Below, piece by piece: positions 1 to 8,785 of a stretch of DNA of 41,584 nucleotides (the stretch's first letter is position 1; each line of letters starts with the position of its first letter). The DNA is from Phycisphaerae bacterium (GTDB taxonomy: Bacteria; Planctomycetota; Phycisphaerae; UBA1845). The translations under genes and the position numbers were made by a program. The notes below the pieces were generated by a model. That model was not told the origin of the DNA and ran no database searches. It saw nothing but the letters and a program-made list of their open reading frames with translations. The DNA lies in the NCBI GenBank assembly GCA_029260055.1, contig JAJDDX010000357.1, positions 1-41,584 on the forward strand. The letters are read 5' to 3'.

Positions 1-1245
1 AGCGACCTGGGTTTCGTGCTCAAGCTCAGCGGTGCTTTGGAGGAGGCGGAAAGCTGCTATCGCCGGTCACTCGACTTGCAGCGTCTGGCGTTCGGAGATG
101 GTTCTCTGACCACCACGTACACCATGAACAACCTCGCCGCCCTCTTGAGACAACGCGGGGACCTCCAAGAAGCGCTCGCCCTGTGCGAACAAGTGCTGGC
201 AGTCAGACAAGCCGAACTGCCACAGTTCCACGGCGACATTGCCGTCAGCCTGCATAGCCTCGCGAACGTCCACAAGAGCTTGGGGGATAAGGCGCGGGCG
301 GCTTCGCTGCTCCGTGAAGCGCTGGACATTCAGCGGCGGATTTTCGAGCCCAGCCATCCGTCGCTTTGCGCCACGATGCAGAGCCTTGCCGTGGCACTTT
401 CGGGCCTTGGTCAACTGAGCGAAGCCGAGGCGCTCTTTCGGGAACTGATCGAGTTCCATGCCATGACATACGAGGGCGATCATCCAACGGTCGCGCGAGC
501 GCAGGCCAGCCTCGCCACCATCCTCGGAATGCAAGGGAACTACGATGAGGCGAAACGGCTGCACCGTGAGGCACTCGACATGCGTCGCAGGCTGTTCGGC
601 GACAGCCATCCCGACCTCGCGGTCAGTCTGCATAACCTCGCGGGTTTGCTTAGTGATGTGGAGGAGTTGGAGCCCGCCGAGGCACTCTACCGGGAGGCGC
701 TCGCCATCAGACGCGATGTGCTCGGCGAAGGGCACTGGCTCGTGGGCCTGACGCTCCACGGACTCAGCGTCGTAAGGCGCGGCATGAACGACCTTCCCGA
801 AGCCGAGCGGTTCGCGCGCGAAGCGCTGGCGTTGTGGACGACGTCGCTTGGCGACGACAGCGGCTACGTCACGATGGCCATGAGCTCACTCGGTGTTACG
901 CTTGTAGGTGCCGGGCAACTGGAAGAGGCCGACCGCCTACTTACGCAGGCACTCGAGCGCTATGAAGCACGGTACGGTCCCGAGCACCGCTACACGGCAA
1001 TCACGAAGAGCCGGCTCGGCGAGTGTTACACCCTTGCCGGCCGCCGGACCGAGGCCGAACCGCTACTCATCGGCGCCTACGAGACCCTCGCTGGTTCGCA
1101 ACGTGCCAACGCGACGCACAGGCGCAACGCGCTCCGACGTATCGTCACCATGTACGACGACTGGGGAAAACGCGAAAGAGCCGAACCGTACCGGCGATTG
1201 CTCGATTCCGTGGCGGCCGACGCAAGTGGTGAAGACAAGGAGTGA
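1..1245 (+). CDS. TPR-repeat protein, 5' end outside the window
   Basis: The reading frame is open from base 1, so the gene starts upstream; a GTG at 16 is only an internal codon. The visible 414 or so residues are almost entirely tetratricopeptide repeats of about 42 residues. They are of the kinesin-light-chain type: each has a pattern like NLA-LL---G---EAE-LYREAL-IRR--LG--HP. I count about nine. Such repeats form a helical solenoid that binds other proteins. In planctomycetes they often form the C-terminal part of membrane-anchored serine/threonine kinases, and the kinase at 37141-40053 shows that layout, so this may be the tail of a similar kinase (inference). No catalytic or membrane segment is visible. 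The C-terminus (about the last 40 residues) is charged and no longer repeat-like. No link to the injection-system genes can be shown; a gap of about 925 bp lies between them. Confidence 0.85.
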   Translation, partial: SDLGFVLKLSGALEEAESCYRRSLDLQRLAFGDGSLTTTYTMNNLAALLRQRGDLQEALALCEQVLAVRQAELPQFHGDIAVSLHSLANVHKSLGDKARAASLLREALDIQRRIFEPSHPSLCATMQSLAVALSGLGQLSEAEALFRELIEFHAMTYEGDHPTVARAQASLATILGMQGNYDEAKRLHREALDMRRRLFGDSHPDLAVSLHNLAGLLSDVEELEPAEALYREALAIRRDVLGEGHWLVGLTLHGLSVVRRGMNDLPEAERFAREALALWTTSLGDDSGYVTMAMSSLGVTLVGAGQLEEADRLLTQALERYEARYGPEHRYTAITKSRLGECYTLAGRRTEAEPLLIGAYETLAGSQRANATHRRNALRRIVTMYDDWGKRERAEPYRRLLDSVAADASGEDKE

Positions 1246-2170
1246 GCGTGCGCGCCGGCAACTGGGGCGCCGCGCATCCGTCCGTCGCGCGAGACGGCGC
1301 ATTCCGTCCATCCCGAGGTGCGTCACCGGATCCGAACATGCACGCCCGTCGACTCGAACGCGCGAGTTTCACTTCGGGCGGGGTCTTCGCCATGGATGAA
1401 TGCCGTAGGCGGTGCCACCTAGGTGGGAACCCCTACGGTAAACTACCTACAACCAAACCCCCGTGTGAGCGAAGATAGTTGTTTAGCAGCCTACCGGTTG
1501 CCTCGGACAGGCCGAAAAAACCGACAAGCTTCTTGCACTGTGTACAGTCATCTGATAGCGTTGATCACTCACGTACATGGGAAGTCAGTGCGACGGCGAT
1601 GGTCGCGCCCTTTTTTGAAACGATGCAACTGAAAGTGTGGCTGTGGGCTACTTCCGTCTGCGCGCCGTGCCGTTGCTATATGGTGCCGCCAAGTTCCGGT
1701 GGAATTGCCGGGCCGTGCTGGGTCAGGTCGGGTGTTTGTTGCGCCCGACACTGTCTGTCGAGGCGAAGTCCGATGCGGACTGCGCCGACTTGTCCTGATG
1801 TGTGCCTAGAGTAGATGCCCCACAGCGTTCGCCTGGTCCCACGGGCGAGAGACTCGGCGACGGCATTCGTCGGCTTCTTTCGACCGGAGCCACTGCGCGG
1901 CCCGTCCAATTGATCCACATGGCAGAGTTCAGACGTGAATGGCGCGGAGTAGGTCGGCGGAGCGAAGCCGGCGACCCCGCTCAACAGTTCTTCCTGCGGC
2001 CGCAGAGCATTCGCATGGCCGATCGAAGCATCGATTCGGTGCCGCGCTGACGCGATCGTGCCGCGCCGACCCGAACGCGTGGCAGGTCGCACTGCCATAG
2101 TGACGGAAGTCACGGTCCATTGCGTGAGAGGCGCCTTCGACGCTACTAGTTGAGGTGGGGAGAGTTCGCA
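1246..2170. other. Non-coding stretch upstream of the eCIS operon
   Basis: About 925 bases with no convincing gene. The open frames here are short, low in recognisable protein character and lack good ribosome binding sites. Part of it (about 1440-1660) is visibly richer in A and T than the surrounding genes. It contains the near-palindrome described separately. A TTGCAC at 1533-1538 has only a poor -10 match 17 bases downstream, so I do not call a promoter. Because the eCIS genes that follow are packed tightly, the main promoter of that operon should lie here (inference). Confidence 0.5.
1401..1440. repeat. 40-bp near-palindrome, possible operator
   Basis: The two 20-base arms pair around a centre at 1420/1421. 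The inner six pairs (CCACCT/AGGTGG) and the outer block CCGTAGG/CCTACGG (1403-1409 and 1432-1438) match perfectly; 16 of the 20 positions pair overall. No T-run follows, which argues against an intrinsic terminator. It could be a binding site for a dimeric regulator or a cruciform-forming site. It lies about 730 bases before the first eCIS gene and about 155 bases after the TPR gene. Confidence 0.4.
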
Positions 2171-2755
2171 GTGGCTGACTACACGAGTATCGCGGCCGCC
2201 GCTGAAAGCCTGGAGCGACTTCTCAAGCTGCGCTTCCAGGAGGAGGAGCCCGTGCCCGGCAAGTCCACGAGACCTGTCTTGGTTCGCACGGAGGATCTCA
2301 AGGCGCGGTTGTGGGTCGTGCCCGCTCTAGTGATCTATCTCTACAGAGTGGACTTCAACAAGACGATGCGAGCGGCCTGGTCGGCGGTGGGCAGCCAGGA
2401 CGGTCGGTCGCACTTGCCGCTCGATCTTCATTTTCTGCTCACGCCATATGCGGACGACCCCAGCCACGAACTGAACATTCTCGGCAGGACGATGCAGTGT
2501 CTCGAGGGCACTCCGATTCTGGGCGGACCTTTGCTTGCCCCGCAGAGTCAGTGGACGCCTCATGAGGTCGTCCAGGTCAGCATGGAGGAAATCTCCACCG
2601 AGGACGTGATGAGAACTTTCGACTCGTTGCCCGTGGATTACAAACTCAGCGTGCCGTACGTCGCGCGAATCGTCCGCATCGACGGGCGAGTGGATTTGGA
2701 GGAGCCGCCGGTCACAACCGTAGTGGCGGGCGCAAAGCCGGAGGCGGAGCTTTGA
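2171..2755 (+). CDS. DUF4255 / Pvc16-type tail terminator protein
   Basis: A 194-residue protein resembling the DUF4255 (Pvc16 N-terminal) family. These proteins cap the distal end of the sheath-tube in PVC/Afp-type injection systems. Visible family traits are an N-terminal helix (ADYTSIAAAAESLERLL), a central hydrophobic strand region (LWVVPALVIYLYRVDFN), the block LPLDLHFLLTPYADDP, and the helix HELNILGRTMQCLEGTPIL. The C-terminal segment YKLSVPYVARIVRID also fits. I place the start at the GTG at 2171, because GGGGAG at 2157-2162 is well spaced before it and the protein then begins MADYTS. A TTG at 2150 would add seven residues unlike the family. It is the first gene of the eCIS cluster, and its stop overlaps the start of the next gene. 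Confidence 0.88.
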   Translation: MADYTSIAAAAESLERLLKLRFQEEEPVPGKSTRPVLVRTEDLKARLWVVPALVIYLYRVDFNKTMRAAWSAVGSQDGRSHLPLDLHFLLTPYADDPSHELNILGRTMQCLEGTPILGGPLLAPQSQWTPHEVVQVSMEEISTEDVMRTFDSLPVDYKLSVPYVARIVRIDGRVDLEEPPVTTVVAGAKPEAEL

Positions 2756-3591
2756 CTACCTTCGTGGCCCAAGAGTACGCCGAGTTCATTCACGCGCTGG
2801 CGGTGGGGATCGAGCCGCTGGATGCGTTGCGCGGTGGGCGCGTCGCGCACCCGGTCCGCGTGGATGTGGAGGGACCGCCGCCATGGGTCCCGCGGGATTC
2901 CACATTGCCGTATCGCCGCGTCATGGGGTGGCGTGAGCCGCGCTCGGTCGTGAGTCGTCATGACTCATGCAGGCACGCGCTGCTGTACCATCCATCGCTC
3001 CAAGATCACGTCGACCTCCGTATCTACGACAATTTCCGGCGTTACGTGCCCCGGCGGTTGCGTGTGCCATTGGTGACACGGGAACAGGCGGACGCCGCGC
3101 CGTACACGCATCGGGTGCGGCGGCCGGTGCTCTTCCCCGGCGTGGCACACGACGTGAGCGAACGAACGACCGGGCTTCGGGGAAGGGTGATGCGGGATCA
3201 CCGACCTATGCGGTGGGCACGCGTCGAGGCCCACCTGCCCGACTCCGCGGTACTCGTCGGACGAACGCACGCTGATGATCGTGGGGAATTCCTGCTCATG
3301 CTCTACCCGACCGCGGCGGGTCTCGCGGAACTCGTCGATCCGCTCCCCGTGCGCGTGTCGGTGGCGGGCCCGGTCGTTGCACCCAGAGCGGCGGGGACCG
3401 ATCTCCCGGAGCAGGACGCACTTTGGGATCTCTCGTTGGAGGAACTCCCGCCGCCCGGCGAGCCTGACCCGGTCTGCGCGGGAGATATCCCTCCGGCTGG
3501 CTTTGCTTCAGCATTGTCGGCCAGCCGGATCGTTCCGTTTCCTTTGGGAAGGACTCTCTCCGGAGTGGAGGACTTCGACTTCGTTGCATAG
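2752..3591 (+). CDS. eCIS-associated protein with a carboxypeptidase-regulatory-like beta-sandwich
   Basis: A 279-residue protein translated from a TTG overlapping the DUF4255 stop codon, so probably translationally coupled. The first 110 residues or so are not recognised. Residues about 140-215 read as a beta-sandwich of the carboxypeptidase regulatory-like type: a run like LRGRVMRDHRPMRWARVEA, then VGRTHADDRGEFLLML, then VRVSVAG. The tail is proline-rich and acidic and ends in FDFVA. There is no signal peptide or membrane segment. Sitting between the cap gene and the sheath gene, it may belong to the cap end of the particle or decorate it; that is positional inference only. An alternative start is the GTG at 2764. 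Confidence 0.72.
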   Translation: MTTFVAQEYAEFIHALAVGIEPLDALRGGRVAHPVRVDVEGPPPWVPRDSTLPYRRVMGWREPRSVVSRHDSCRHALLYHPSLQDHVDLRIYDNFRRYVPRRLRVPLVTREQADAAPYTHRVRRPVLFPGVAHDVSERTTGLRGRVMRDHRPMRWARVEAHLPDSAVLVGRTHADDRGEFLLMLYPTAAGLAELVDPLPVRVSVAGPVVAPRAAGTDLPEQDALWDLSLEELPPPGEPDPVCAGDIPPAGFASALSASRIVPFPLGRTLSGVEDFDFVA

Positions 3592-3615
3592 GAACGCCTT
3601 TGGAGGACACACGTC

Positions 3616-5475
3616 ATGCCCGAGTATCTGGCGCCCGGAGTATACGTTGAGGAGGTTAGTTTTCGTTCCAAGTCGATCGAGGGAGTGCCGACCAGCACGA
3701 CGGGCTTCGTGGGGATGACTCGTTACGGCCCCGTCTGGTATCAGGACGGGCCGACCGATTGCGAACCTCGTTTGATCACCAGTTTCACGGAGTTCGAGTG
3801 GGTCTACGGTGGTCTTGAAACGCTTCATGTCGGCGACGCCGATCCCGGTGAGGAGCGTTTGAGCTACCTGGCCCACGCGGCCCGATCGTTCTTCGACAAC
3901 GGCGGGAAGCGGCTCTATGTGTCCCGTGTATTCGCGCAGCGCGGCGGCGACAACGGCATCGCATCCCGCGTAATTCCGGTGAGCGACCTCACCACGACCT
4001 GGAAGGCCCGCTGGCCGGGCAAGATGGGAAACGTGCGCGTGGAAACCGAAGTCGTGCGGAGCAGGAACCTGGCCCGGGTTGAAGGCGGCGCGGTGATTGT
4101 TCCGCAGGCCAGGGCCGGTATGGTCGTCGAGGTCATTCCGAATCTCGACGGCGCGGCGAACTTGCCCGACGGCAATGACCCGCTGGACCTGGAGCAGCTC
4201 AGAGTGGTACAGGTCGATGAGGAGGGGGCCAAGAGTTTCTTGGACAAGACTGGAACCTCCCCGCAGCTCGAGGAGACGGACGTCGTTCAACTGGTTGAGT
4301 TGAAGGTCAGCGTCAGAGTCGGTAACGAGCGTAAGGACGAGTACAACGAGCTTTCCACTTCGCCATTGCGGAAGCGTGACATTCGCAGAATCCTGGCGTT
4401 AACTGATCCGGAAGACGAAAACGCCGTCGTGTGGCTAGAATGGGACCCGACGGCACCGACCGCTGCCAAGTCCGAATTCCTGCCCGCCTTGCTGATGGAG
4501 GCACTGCAGAAGAACCCCGACAAGAGGCTTGAAGGCGGCACTGATGGAGCCCTGGTCACGCCCGATGATCTCAAAGGTAAGTCGGCGCATCCGGACTACG
4601 CGGACAGGAAGGGCACCGGCCTCGGAGCGTTCGAGGATATCGACGACATCGCGATCGTGGCCGCTCCCGACGGCGGCACGTTTGACGCCAAGGATAGCTG
4701 CCGCATGGTTGCGTCCCACGTCATTCAACACGCCGAGGATATGAGGTACCGGATCGGCGTCATCGACGCGCCCAGAGGCAGTTCGTTGAACCAGGTCCGT
4801 GAGTTCCGAGGTCAACTCGATTCGAAGTACGCCGCACTCTATCACCCGTGGATCGAGATCCTCGATCCGACCGAGCGGGCCGCTCAGGGCGCCCCGCCAA
4901 AGCGCCTGCTGTTGCCGCCGTCGGGTGCGGTAGCCGGAATCTATGCCCGAACCGACATCACCCGGGGCGTCCACAAGGCGCCCGCGAACGAAGTCGTACA
5001 GGGGCTCACGCGCTTCGAAGCCAACATTAACAAAGGGCGTCAGGACGTCCTCAATCCCGAGGGGATCAATGCCCTGCGCTTCTTCGAGGGACGGGGCCAC
5101 CGCGTCTGGGGCGCGAGGACCATCAGTTCAGATCCGGAGTGGAAGTACGTCAACGTCCGACGACTGTTCATTTACATGGAGCATTCGATCGACAAGGGCA
5201 TGCAGTGGGCCGTGTTCGAGCCGAACGGGCGCAGACTCTGGGACAACGTCCGGCGTACGGTGGAGGATTTTCTGCTGGTGCTCTGGAGGGACGGCGCGCT
5301 GCTGGGCGACAAGCCCGAGCAGGCGTTCTTCGTGCGTTGCGACCGGACGACCATGACGCAGAACGATCTCGACAATGGTCGAATGATCTGCCTGATCGGC
5401 GTGGCTCCGGTCAAGCCGGCCGAGTTCGTCATTTTCCGCATTGGCCAGTGGACCGCCGATGCAAAGATGGCTTGA
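3616..5475 (+). CDS. Contractile tail sheath protein 1
   Basis: A 619-residue phage-tail-sheath family protein; sheath subunits form the contractile outer cylinder that drives the inner tube forward. The N-terminus (PEYLAPGVYVEEV, then GVPTSTTGFVGMTRYGP) and C-terminus (NVRRLFIYMEHSIDKGMQW, AFFVRCD, IGVAPVKPAEFVIFRIGQ) are typical of the family's conserved ends, which interlock neighbouring subunits. Between about residues 120 and 330 lies a variable insertion expected to be surface-exposed. GGAGG at 3602-3606 precedes the ATG by 9 bases. It is followed by a tube gene, and a second sheath gene lies further on; several sheath paralogues are normal in PVC/Afp systems. This one is closer to the family's usual length and is probably the major sheath (inference). 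Confidence 0.95.
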   Translation: MPEYLAPGVYVEEVSFRSKSIEGVPTSTTGFVGMTRYGPVWYQDGPTDCEPRLITSFTEFEWVYGGLETLHVGDADPGEERLSYLAHAARSFFDNGGKRLYVSRVFAQRGGDNGIASRVIPVSDLTTTWKARWPGKMGNVRVETEVVRSRNLARVEGGAVIVPQARAGMVVEVIPNLDGAANLPDGNDPLDLEQLRVVQVDEEGAKSFLDKTGTSPQLEETDVVQLVELKVSVRVGNERKDEYNELSTSPLRKRDIRRILALTDPEDENAVVWLEWDPTAPTAAKSEFLPALLMEALQKNPDKRLEGGTDGALVTPDDLKGKSAHPDYADRKGTGLGAFEDIDDIAIVAAPDGGTFDAKDSCRMVASHVIQHAEDMRYRIGVIDAPRGSSLNQVREFRGQLDSKYAALYHPWIEILDPTERAAQGAPPKRLLLPPSGAVAGIYARTDITRGVHKAPANEVVQGLTRFEANINKGRQDVLNPEGINALRFFEGRGHRVWGARTISSDPEWKYVNVRRLFIYMEHSIDKGMQWAVFEPNGRRLWDNVRRTVEDFLLVLWRDGALLGDKPEQAFFVRCDRTTMTQNDLDNGRMICLIGVAPVKPAEFVIFRIGQWTADAKMA

Positions 5476-5510
5476 TGCCCTGAAAACAATCGCATTAGCG
5501 GGAGGAAACC

Positions 5511-5972
5511 ATGCCTACATTTCGCGACAACCCCTACAGCGCGTTCAGCTTCCTGGTTTCGCTGGGTGGCGAGCAAGGGGACGGGTCAGAGGGAACGGTC
5601 ATTGGCGGCTTCTCCGACGTGAGCGGACTGGGCGCGGACATCAACTACGCCGAGTACCGCAACGGGAACGAGAAGGTCAACACCGTTCGCAAGATCCCCA
5701 ATACGTACAAGCTCGACGACGTCACGTTCAAACGCGGGCTGGTCGGATCGGACGATCTCTTCAAGTGGGTCAAGACGGTTCGGGAGGGCGCGGCGGACGC
5801 GCGCAACATCACGGTCACGCTGCTCGATGAGGCGCGCCAGACAGTAGCCACGTGGAAGCTGCTCAACGCGCAACCCAAGAAGTGGACCGGGCCGACACTC
5901 GCGGCCAAAGGCGGCGGAGAGGTGGCTATGGAGGAACTGAGCCTCGTCCACGAGGGGATCGAGTACGAGTAA
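5511..5972 (+). CDS. Inner tube protein 1 (gp19 family)
   Basis: A 153-residue tail tube protein of the T4 gp19 family, the Pvc1/Pvc5 type. Hexamers of this protein stack into the inner tube ejected on contraction. Family traits are the N-terminal NPYSAFSFLVSL, the block GGFSDVSGLGADINYAEYRNG, the segment KLDDVTFKRGLVGSDDLFKW, and the C-terminus GEVAMEELSLVHEGIEYE. Length matches the family's usual 150 or so residues. A GGAGG-type ribosome binding site sits about 8 bases before the ATG. Its TAA overlaps the ATG of sheath 2 by one base. It lies right after sheath 1, the usual order, and is probably the major tube subunit. Confidence 0.95.
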   Translation: MPTFRDNPYSAFSFLVSLGGEQGDGSEGTVIGGFSDVSGLGADINYAEYRNGNEKVNTVRKIPNTYKLDDVTFKRGLVGSDDLFKWVKTVREGAADARNITVTLLDEARQTVATWKLLNAQPKKWTGPTLAAKGGGEVAMEELSLVHEGIEYE

Positions 5973-8257
5973 TGCCAGGGACCGTGGCTGCCACACCGCT
6001 GATACTCGGAGCGCCGGGGATCTACGAGCATCCGGACACGGCCCGCTCGGCGCTGGCCGGTGTCCAGATGGATGTTTGCGCGTTCGTCGGCGTAAGTCCC
6101 CGCGGACCTGTCCGTGAACCGCTCGTCGATGAAACGTGGCGCTATGACCGCCCCTGCGTGACGCCGGGCGGCTTGCGTCGCCGATCCGTGGCGGTGCCCG
6201 TGGAGAGCTTCGACCAATACAGGCGTCTCTTCGGCGACTTCTCCGGGCCGGGCCGCCTCCCATACACGGTGGCCTCGTTTTTTGAACAAGGCGGAAGGCG
6301 CGCCTACATCGTCCGCATTGTCCACGATTACCATGAAAGCTACGACGAAGATCCGATCCTGAATCGGTCAGGTGTGGCGCGAGGCGTTGTGTGGCGGAAG
6401 CCGGCGCCCCCGTCCAACTCCCCGGTCCTCACGCTCACGGGCGCCACAGAAAGTGAGTTGACCGTGGGCGGTGAGCCGGATCTGGCCGTCGGTTCGCTTC
6501 TGTCACTACCTCTTCCCGGTGGGGCAATCGCGTGGCGGGTCGTTACCGGCGTCGAACTCGGACAGGTACCCGATGTCGGATCGCCCGGCACCGTGGTCAC
6601 GTTGGACTTGCCGTTGTCCGAGCCGCCCGAGTCCGCGGAACTTGTCGAGGGTATTCTGCTTGAGGCGAGGAACGAGGGAAGCTGGGGGAACGGTCTACAA
6701 GCCGCGCTGGGATGCAGCACTTCGCCGCTCGCTATCGAGCCGGAACTTCCCGTCACGGTCGACGGGATCTCACTGGGGCCGGAAGAGACGCTGCCCACCG
6801 GTTCGCTTCTGCGCTTCACCCGGCCCGACGGTACGCCCGCGTACCGATTCGCGGCCGACGTACGCAGGCAAGAGCATCCGGACCGTAGCGGCTCTTTTCT
6901 GCGCGTCACGTTCGATCGCAATCTGGAGCAAGTGCCTGAAGCTGCGGAACTCGTCGAAGGTACGCTGGTCATCGACGACGGCGCCGGCGGCACGGAGCGG
7001 CACGAGCGGCTTGGATTCTCTCCGGTCCACCCGCGATGGGCGGGCACCGTGCTCTGCTACGAATCCGTACTCGTCTATCCCCACTGGTGTTGGGGGGAAC
7101 GGGACATTGAGCTTGACGAGTCGAAACCCCAGCCGGACGAGCCTTCGCTGAACTCGGCCGGTGAACCACAGTTCACCGGTGGCGAGGACCGCTACGCCGA
7201 CATCCGATGTGACGACTTCTTCGATAGCCATTGGACCCAGGGCGATCCGGATCCAGGTGACGGCGTCCACGCCCTGACGCATCTGCCGGATCTGTCCACC
7301 GTCGTTGCGCCCGATCTCTACAGCCCCGAACCACTCGTACCCACCGAGCCGGTTGTCGAGCAGGCGGTCACCGCCGGGCCGACCTTCGAACGATGCTTGG
7401 GACACGGACCTGCCGCCGAGGAGCCGGTACCCAGCCCGCCGGAACTCGGACGCCTGCATCTGGATCCGGAACACCCGACGGATTTGGAGACGATTATCTT
7501 GTTGCAGAACAGGCTCGTGGGTTTGGCCGAGATGTTGCGGTCGTTTGTCGTGTTGCTGGATGTGCCGCCGGGCCTGAGCCACCGCGGAATCCTTCAATGG
7601 CGTTCCGCCTTCCGCTCGTCTTACAGCGCCGCCTACTACCCGTGGCTTCGGGTCAGCCGGGGGGATGATCGCCGCGACGCGTTGATTCGCCTGAACCCGT
7701 CCGGTCCCGCCTCGGGGATCATCGCGCATCAGGAGCTGCTTCACGGTGTCCCACACGGGCCGGCCAACCTCCTCGCAGCCGGCGTGGTCGACGTCGACGA
7801 CGCCGTCTCCCCTGCACTGCACGATGAACTGCATCCGTTGGGCATCAACGTCTTCTTGCGTGAACGGGATGGTATACGTCTGTCCGCCGGGCGAACGCTT
7901 TCACGTGATCCGAAGTACCGGCAACTGACCGTTCGGCGGCTGATCCTCATGCTGCGTCGAGTCCTCGAGCAGCAAACCAATTGGATGGTCTTCGAGGCCA
8001 ACACGGCTGCTCTACGGGCGGACATGCGCGCGATGCTTCGCACCTACCTTCGCCATCTGCATCGGACAGGTGCGTTCTCCGGCGCCAACGAGGAGGAGGC
8101 GTTCTTCGTTCGGTGCGACGATGAACTGAACAACCAGCGCGTCATCGATGCCGGCAAGCTGATCGCCGAGATCGGCGTGGCACCATCGGAGCCTCTCGAG
8201 TTCATCGTGCTGCGTGTCAGCAGAGGCGGCGATGGGACACTACTGGTGGAGGCGTAG
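5972..8257 (+). CDS. Contractile tail sheath protein 2, enlarged
   Basis: A 761-residue second sheath paralogue. The start is the ATG at 5972, overlapping the tube stop; the open frame upstream of it only runs through the tube gene. The N-terminus (LGAPGIYEHPD) and a C-terminal third with SRDPKYRQLTVRRLILMLRR, NWMVFEANT, EEAFFVRCD and EIGVAPSEPLEFIVLRV are typical of sheaths. It is about 140 residues longer than sheath 1 because of a large middle insertion (about residues 130-520) in which two similar blocks follow each other (6464-6678 and 6758-6996). In PVC/Afp systems minor sheath paralogues sit at particular axial positions near the baseplate, and this enlarged copy may do the same (inference). 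It may alternatively carry surface decorations along the particle. Confidence 0.93.
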   Translation: MPGTVAATPLILGAPGIYEHPDTARSALAGVQMDVCAFVGVSPRGPVREPLVDETWRYDRPCVTPGGLRRRSVAVPVESFDQYRRLFGDFSGPGRLPYTVASFFEQGGRRAYIVRIVHDYHESYDEDPILNRSGVARGVVWRKPAPPSNSPVLTLTGATESELTVGGEPDLAVGSLLSLPLPGGAIAWRVVTGVELGQVPDVGSPGTVVTLDLPLSEPPESAELVEGILLEARNEGSWGNGLQAALGCSTSPLAIEPELPVTVDGISLGPEETLPTGSLLRFTRPDGTPAYRFAADVRRQEHPDRSGSFLRVTFDRNLEQVPEAAELVEGTLVIDDGAGGTERHERLGFSPVHPRWAGTVLCYESVLVYPHWCWGERDIELDESKPQPDEPSLNSAGEPQFTGGEDRYADIRCDDFFDSHWTQGDPDPGDGVHALTHLPDLSTVVAPDLYSPEPLVPTEPVVEQAVTAGPTFERCLGHGPAAEEPVPSPPELGRLHLDPEHPTDLETIILLQNRLVGLAEMLRSFVVLLDVPPGLSHRGILQWRSAFRSSYSAAYYPWLRVSRGDDRRDALIRLNPSGPASGIIAHQELLHGVPHGPANLLAAGVVDVDDAVSPALHDELHPLGINVFLRERDGIRLSAGRTLSRDPKYRQLTVRRLILMLRRVLEQQTNWMVFEANTAALRADMRAMLRTYLRHLHRTGAFSGANEEEAFFVRCDDELNNQRVIDAGKLIAEIGVAPSEPLEFIVLRVSRGGDGTLLVEA
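6464..6996 (+). repeat. Internal duplication inside the sheath 2 gene
   Basis: Two blocks encode similar sequence. Block 1 (about 6464-6678) has GSLLSLPLPGG-IAWR, VVTLDLPLSEPPESAELVEG and ILLEARNEG. Block 2 (about 6758-6996) has GSLLRFTRPDG-PAYR, LRVTFDRNLEQVPEAAELVEG and TLVIDDGAGG. Some DNA identity remains, for example GGTTCGCTTCTG in both. They look like tandem small beta domains inserted into the sheath fold. Confidence 0.6.
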
Positions 8258-8263
8258 GAATCC

Positions 8264-8782
8264 ATGCCCGACGAACTCGTCCGTGCGTTTCGGTTTCTGA
8301 TCAAGCTGCGCAAGAGCGACCAAGTGGAGGCAGGCGCCCCGGCCCTGACAGCGCCGCTGGCCGCGCAGGGCGATGAGGCACTCGGCGACGGCGCCTTTCA
8401 GGAATGCTCGGGGCTGGAGCTCGATATGGCCGTCGAGGAGTACGTCGAAGGGGGGCGAAACGACGGCATCATTCAGCGGTTGGGGCGCGCCAAGTATTCC
8501 AATATCGTCCTGAAACGCGGGATGTTCCTCGGCGAAGGGAAACAGTTGAACAGAGATCTGTGGCGCTGGATCCAAGCTGTCGTCGCCGGCGAGCGCCCGG
8601 TGGCGCGCTACAACGGCATCATCGAAGTATGGGACGAGGGTGAGCGGGCCGTGGCTACTTGGACTTTCGACCGAGGATTGCCCGCGCGGGTGCGCGGCCC
8701 GGAACTCAACGCCAAGACCGGTGAGATCGCAATCGAAGAACTGCACATTGCGCACGAAGGGTTGCGTTTGGAGGTGGGTTAG
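8264..8782 (+). CDS. Inner tube protein 2 (gp19 family, Pvc5-like)
   Basis: A 172-residue second tube paralogue of the gp19 family. It has the N-terminal VRAFRFLIKL, the conserved core ECSGLELDMAVEEYVEGG, the strand YSNIVLKRGMF, and the C-terminus GEIAIEELHIAHEGLRLEV, closely parallel to tube 1. It carries about 20 extra residues near the N-terminus (KSDQVEAGAPALTAPLAAQ), a region where the minor tube paralogues of eCIS often differ. By position, next to the CIS_tube gene, it is the likely adaptor layer joining the tube to the spike and baseplate, as Pvc5 does. That role is inferred from order and family rather than from a diagnostic residue. Confidence 0.92.
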   Translation: MPDELVRAFRFLIKLRKSDQVEAGAPALTAPLAAQGDEALGDGAFQECSGLELDMAVEEYVEGGRNDGIIQRLGRAKYSNIVLKRGMFLGEGKQLNRDLWRWIQAVVAGERPVARYNGIIEVWDEGERAVATWTFDRGLPARVRGPELNAKTGEIAIEELHIAHEGLRLEVG

Positions 8783-8785
8783 ACC

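Noticed and set aside
1242-2120. Several open frames of 60-145 codons on both strands in the first gap
   Set aside because: None has a good ribosome binding site, none resembles a known protein and they overlap one another.
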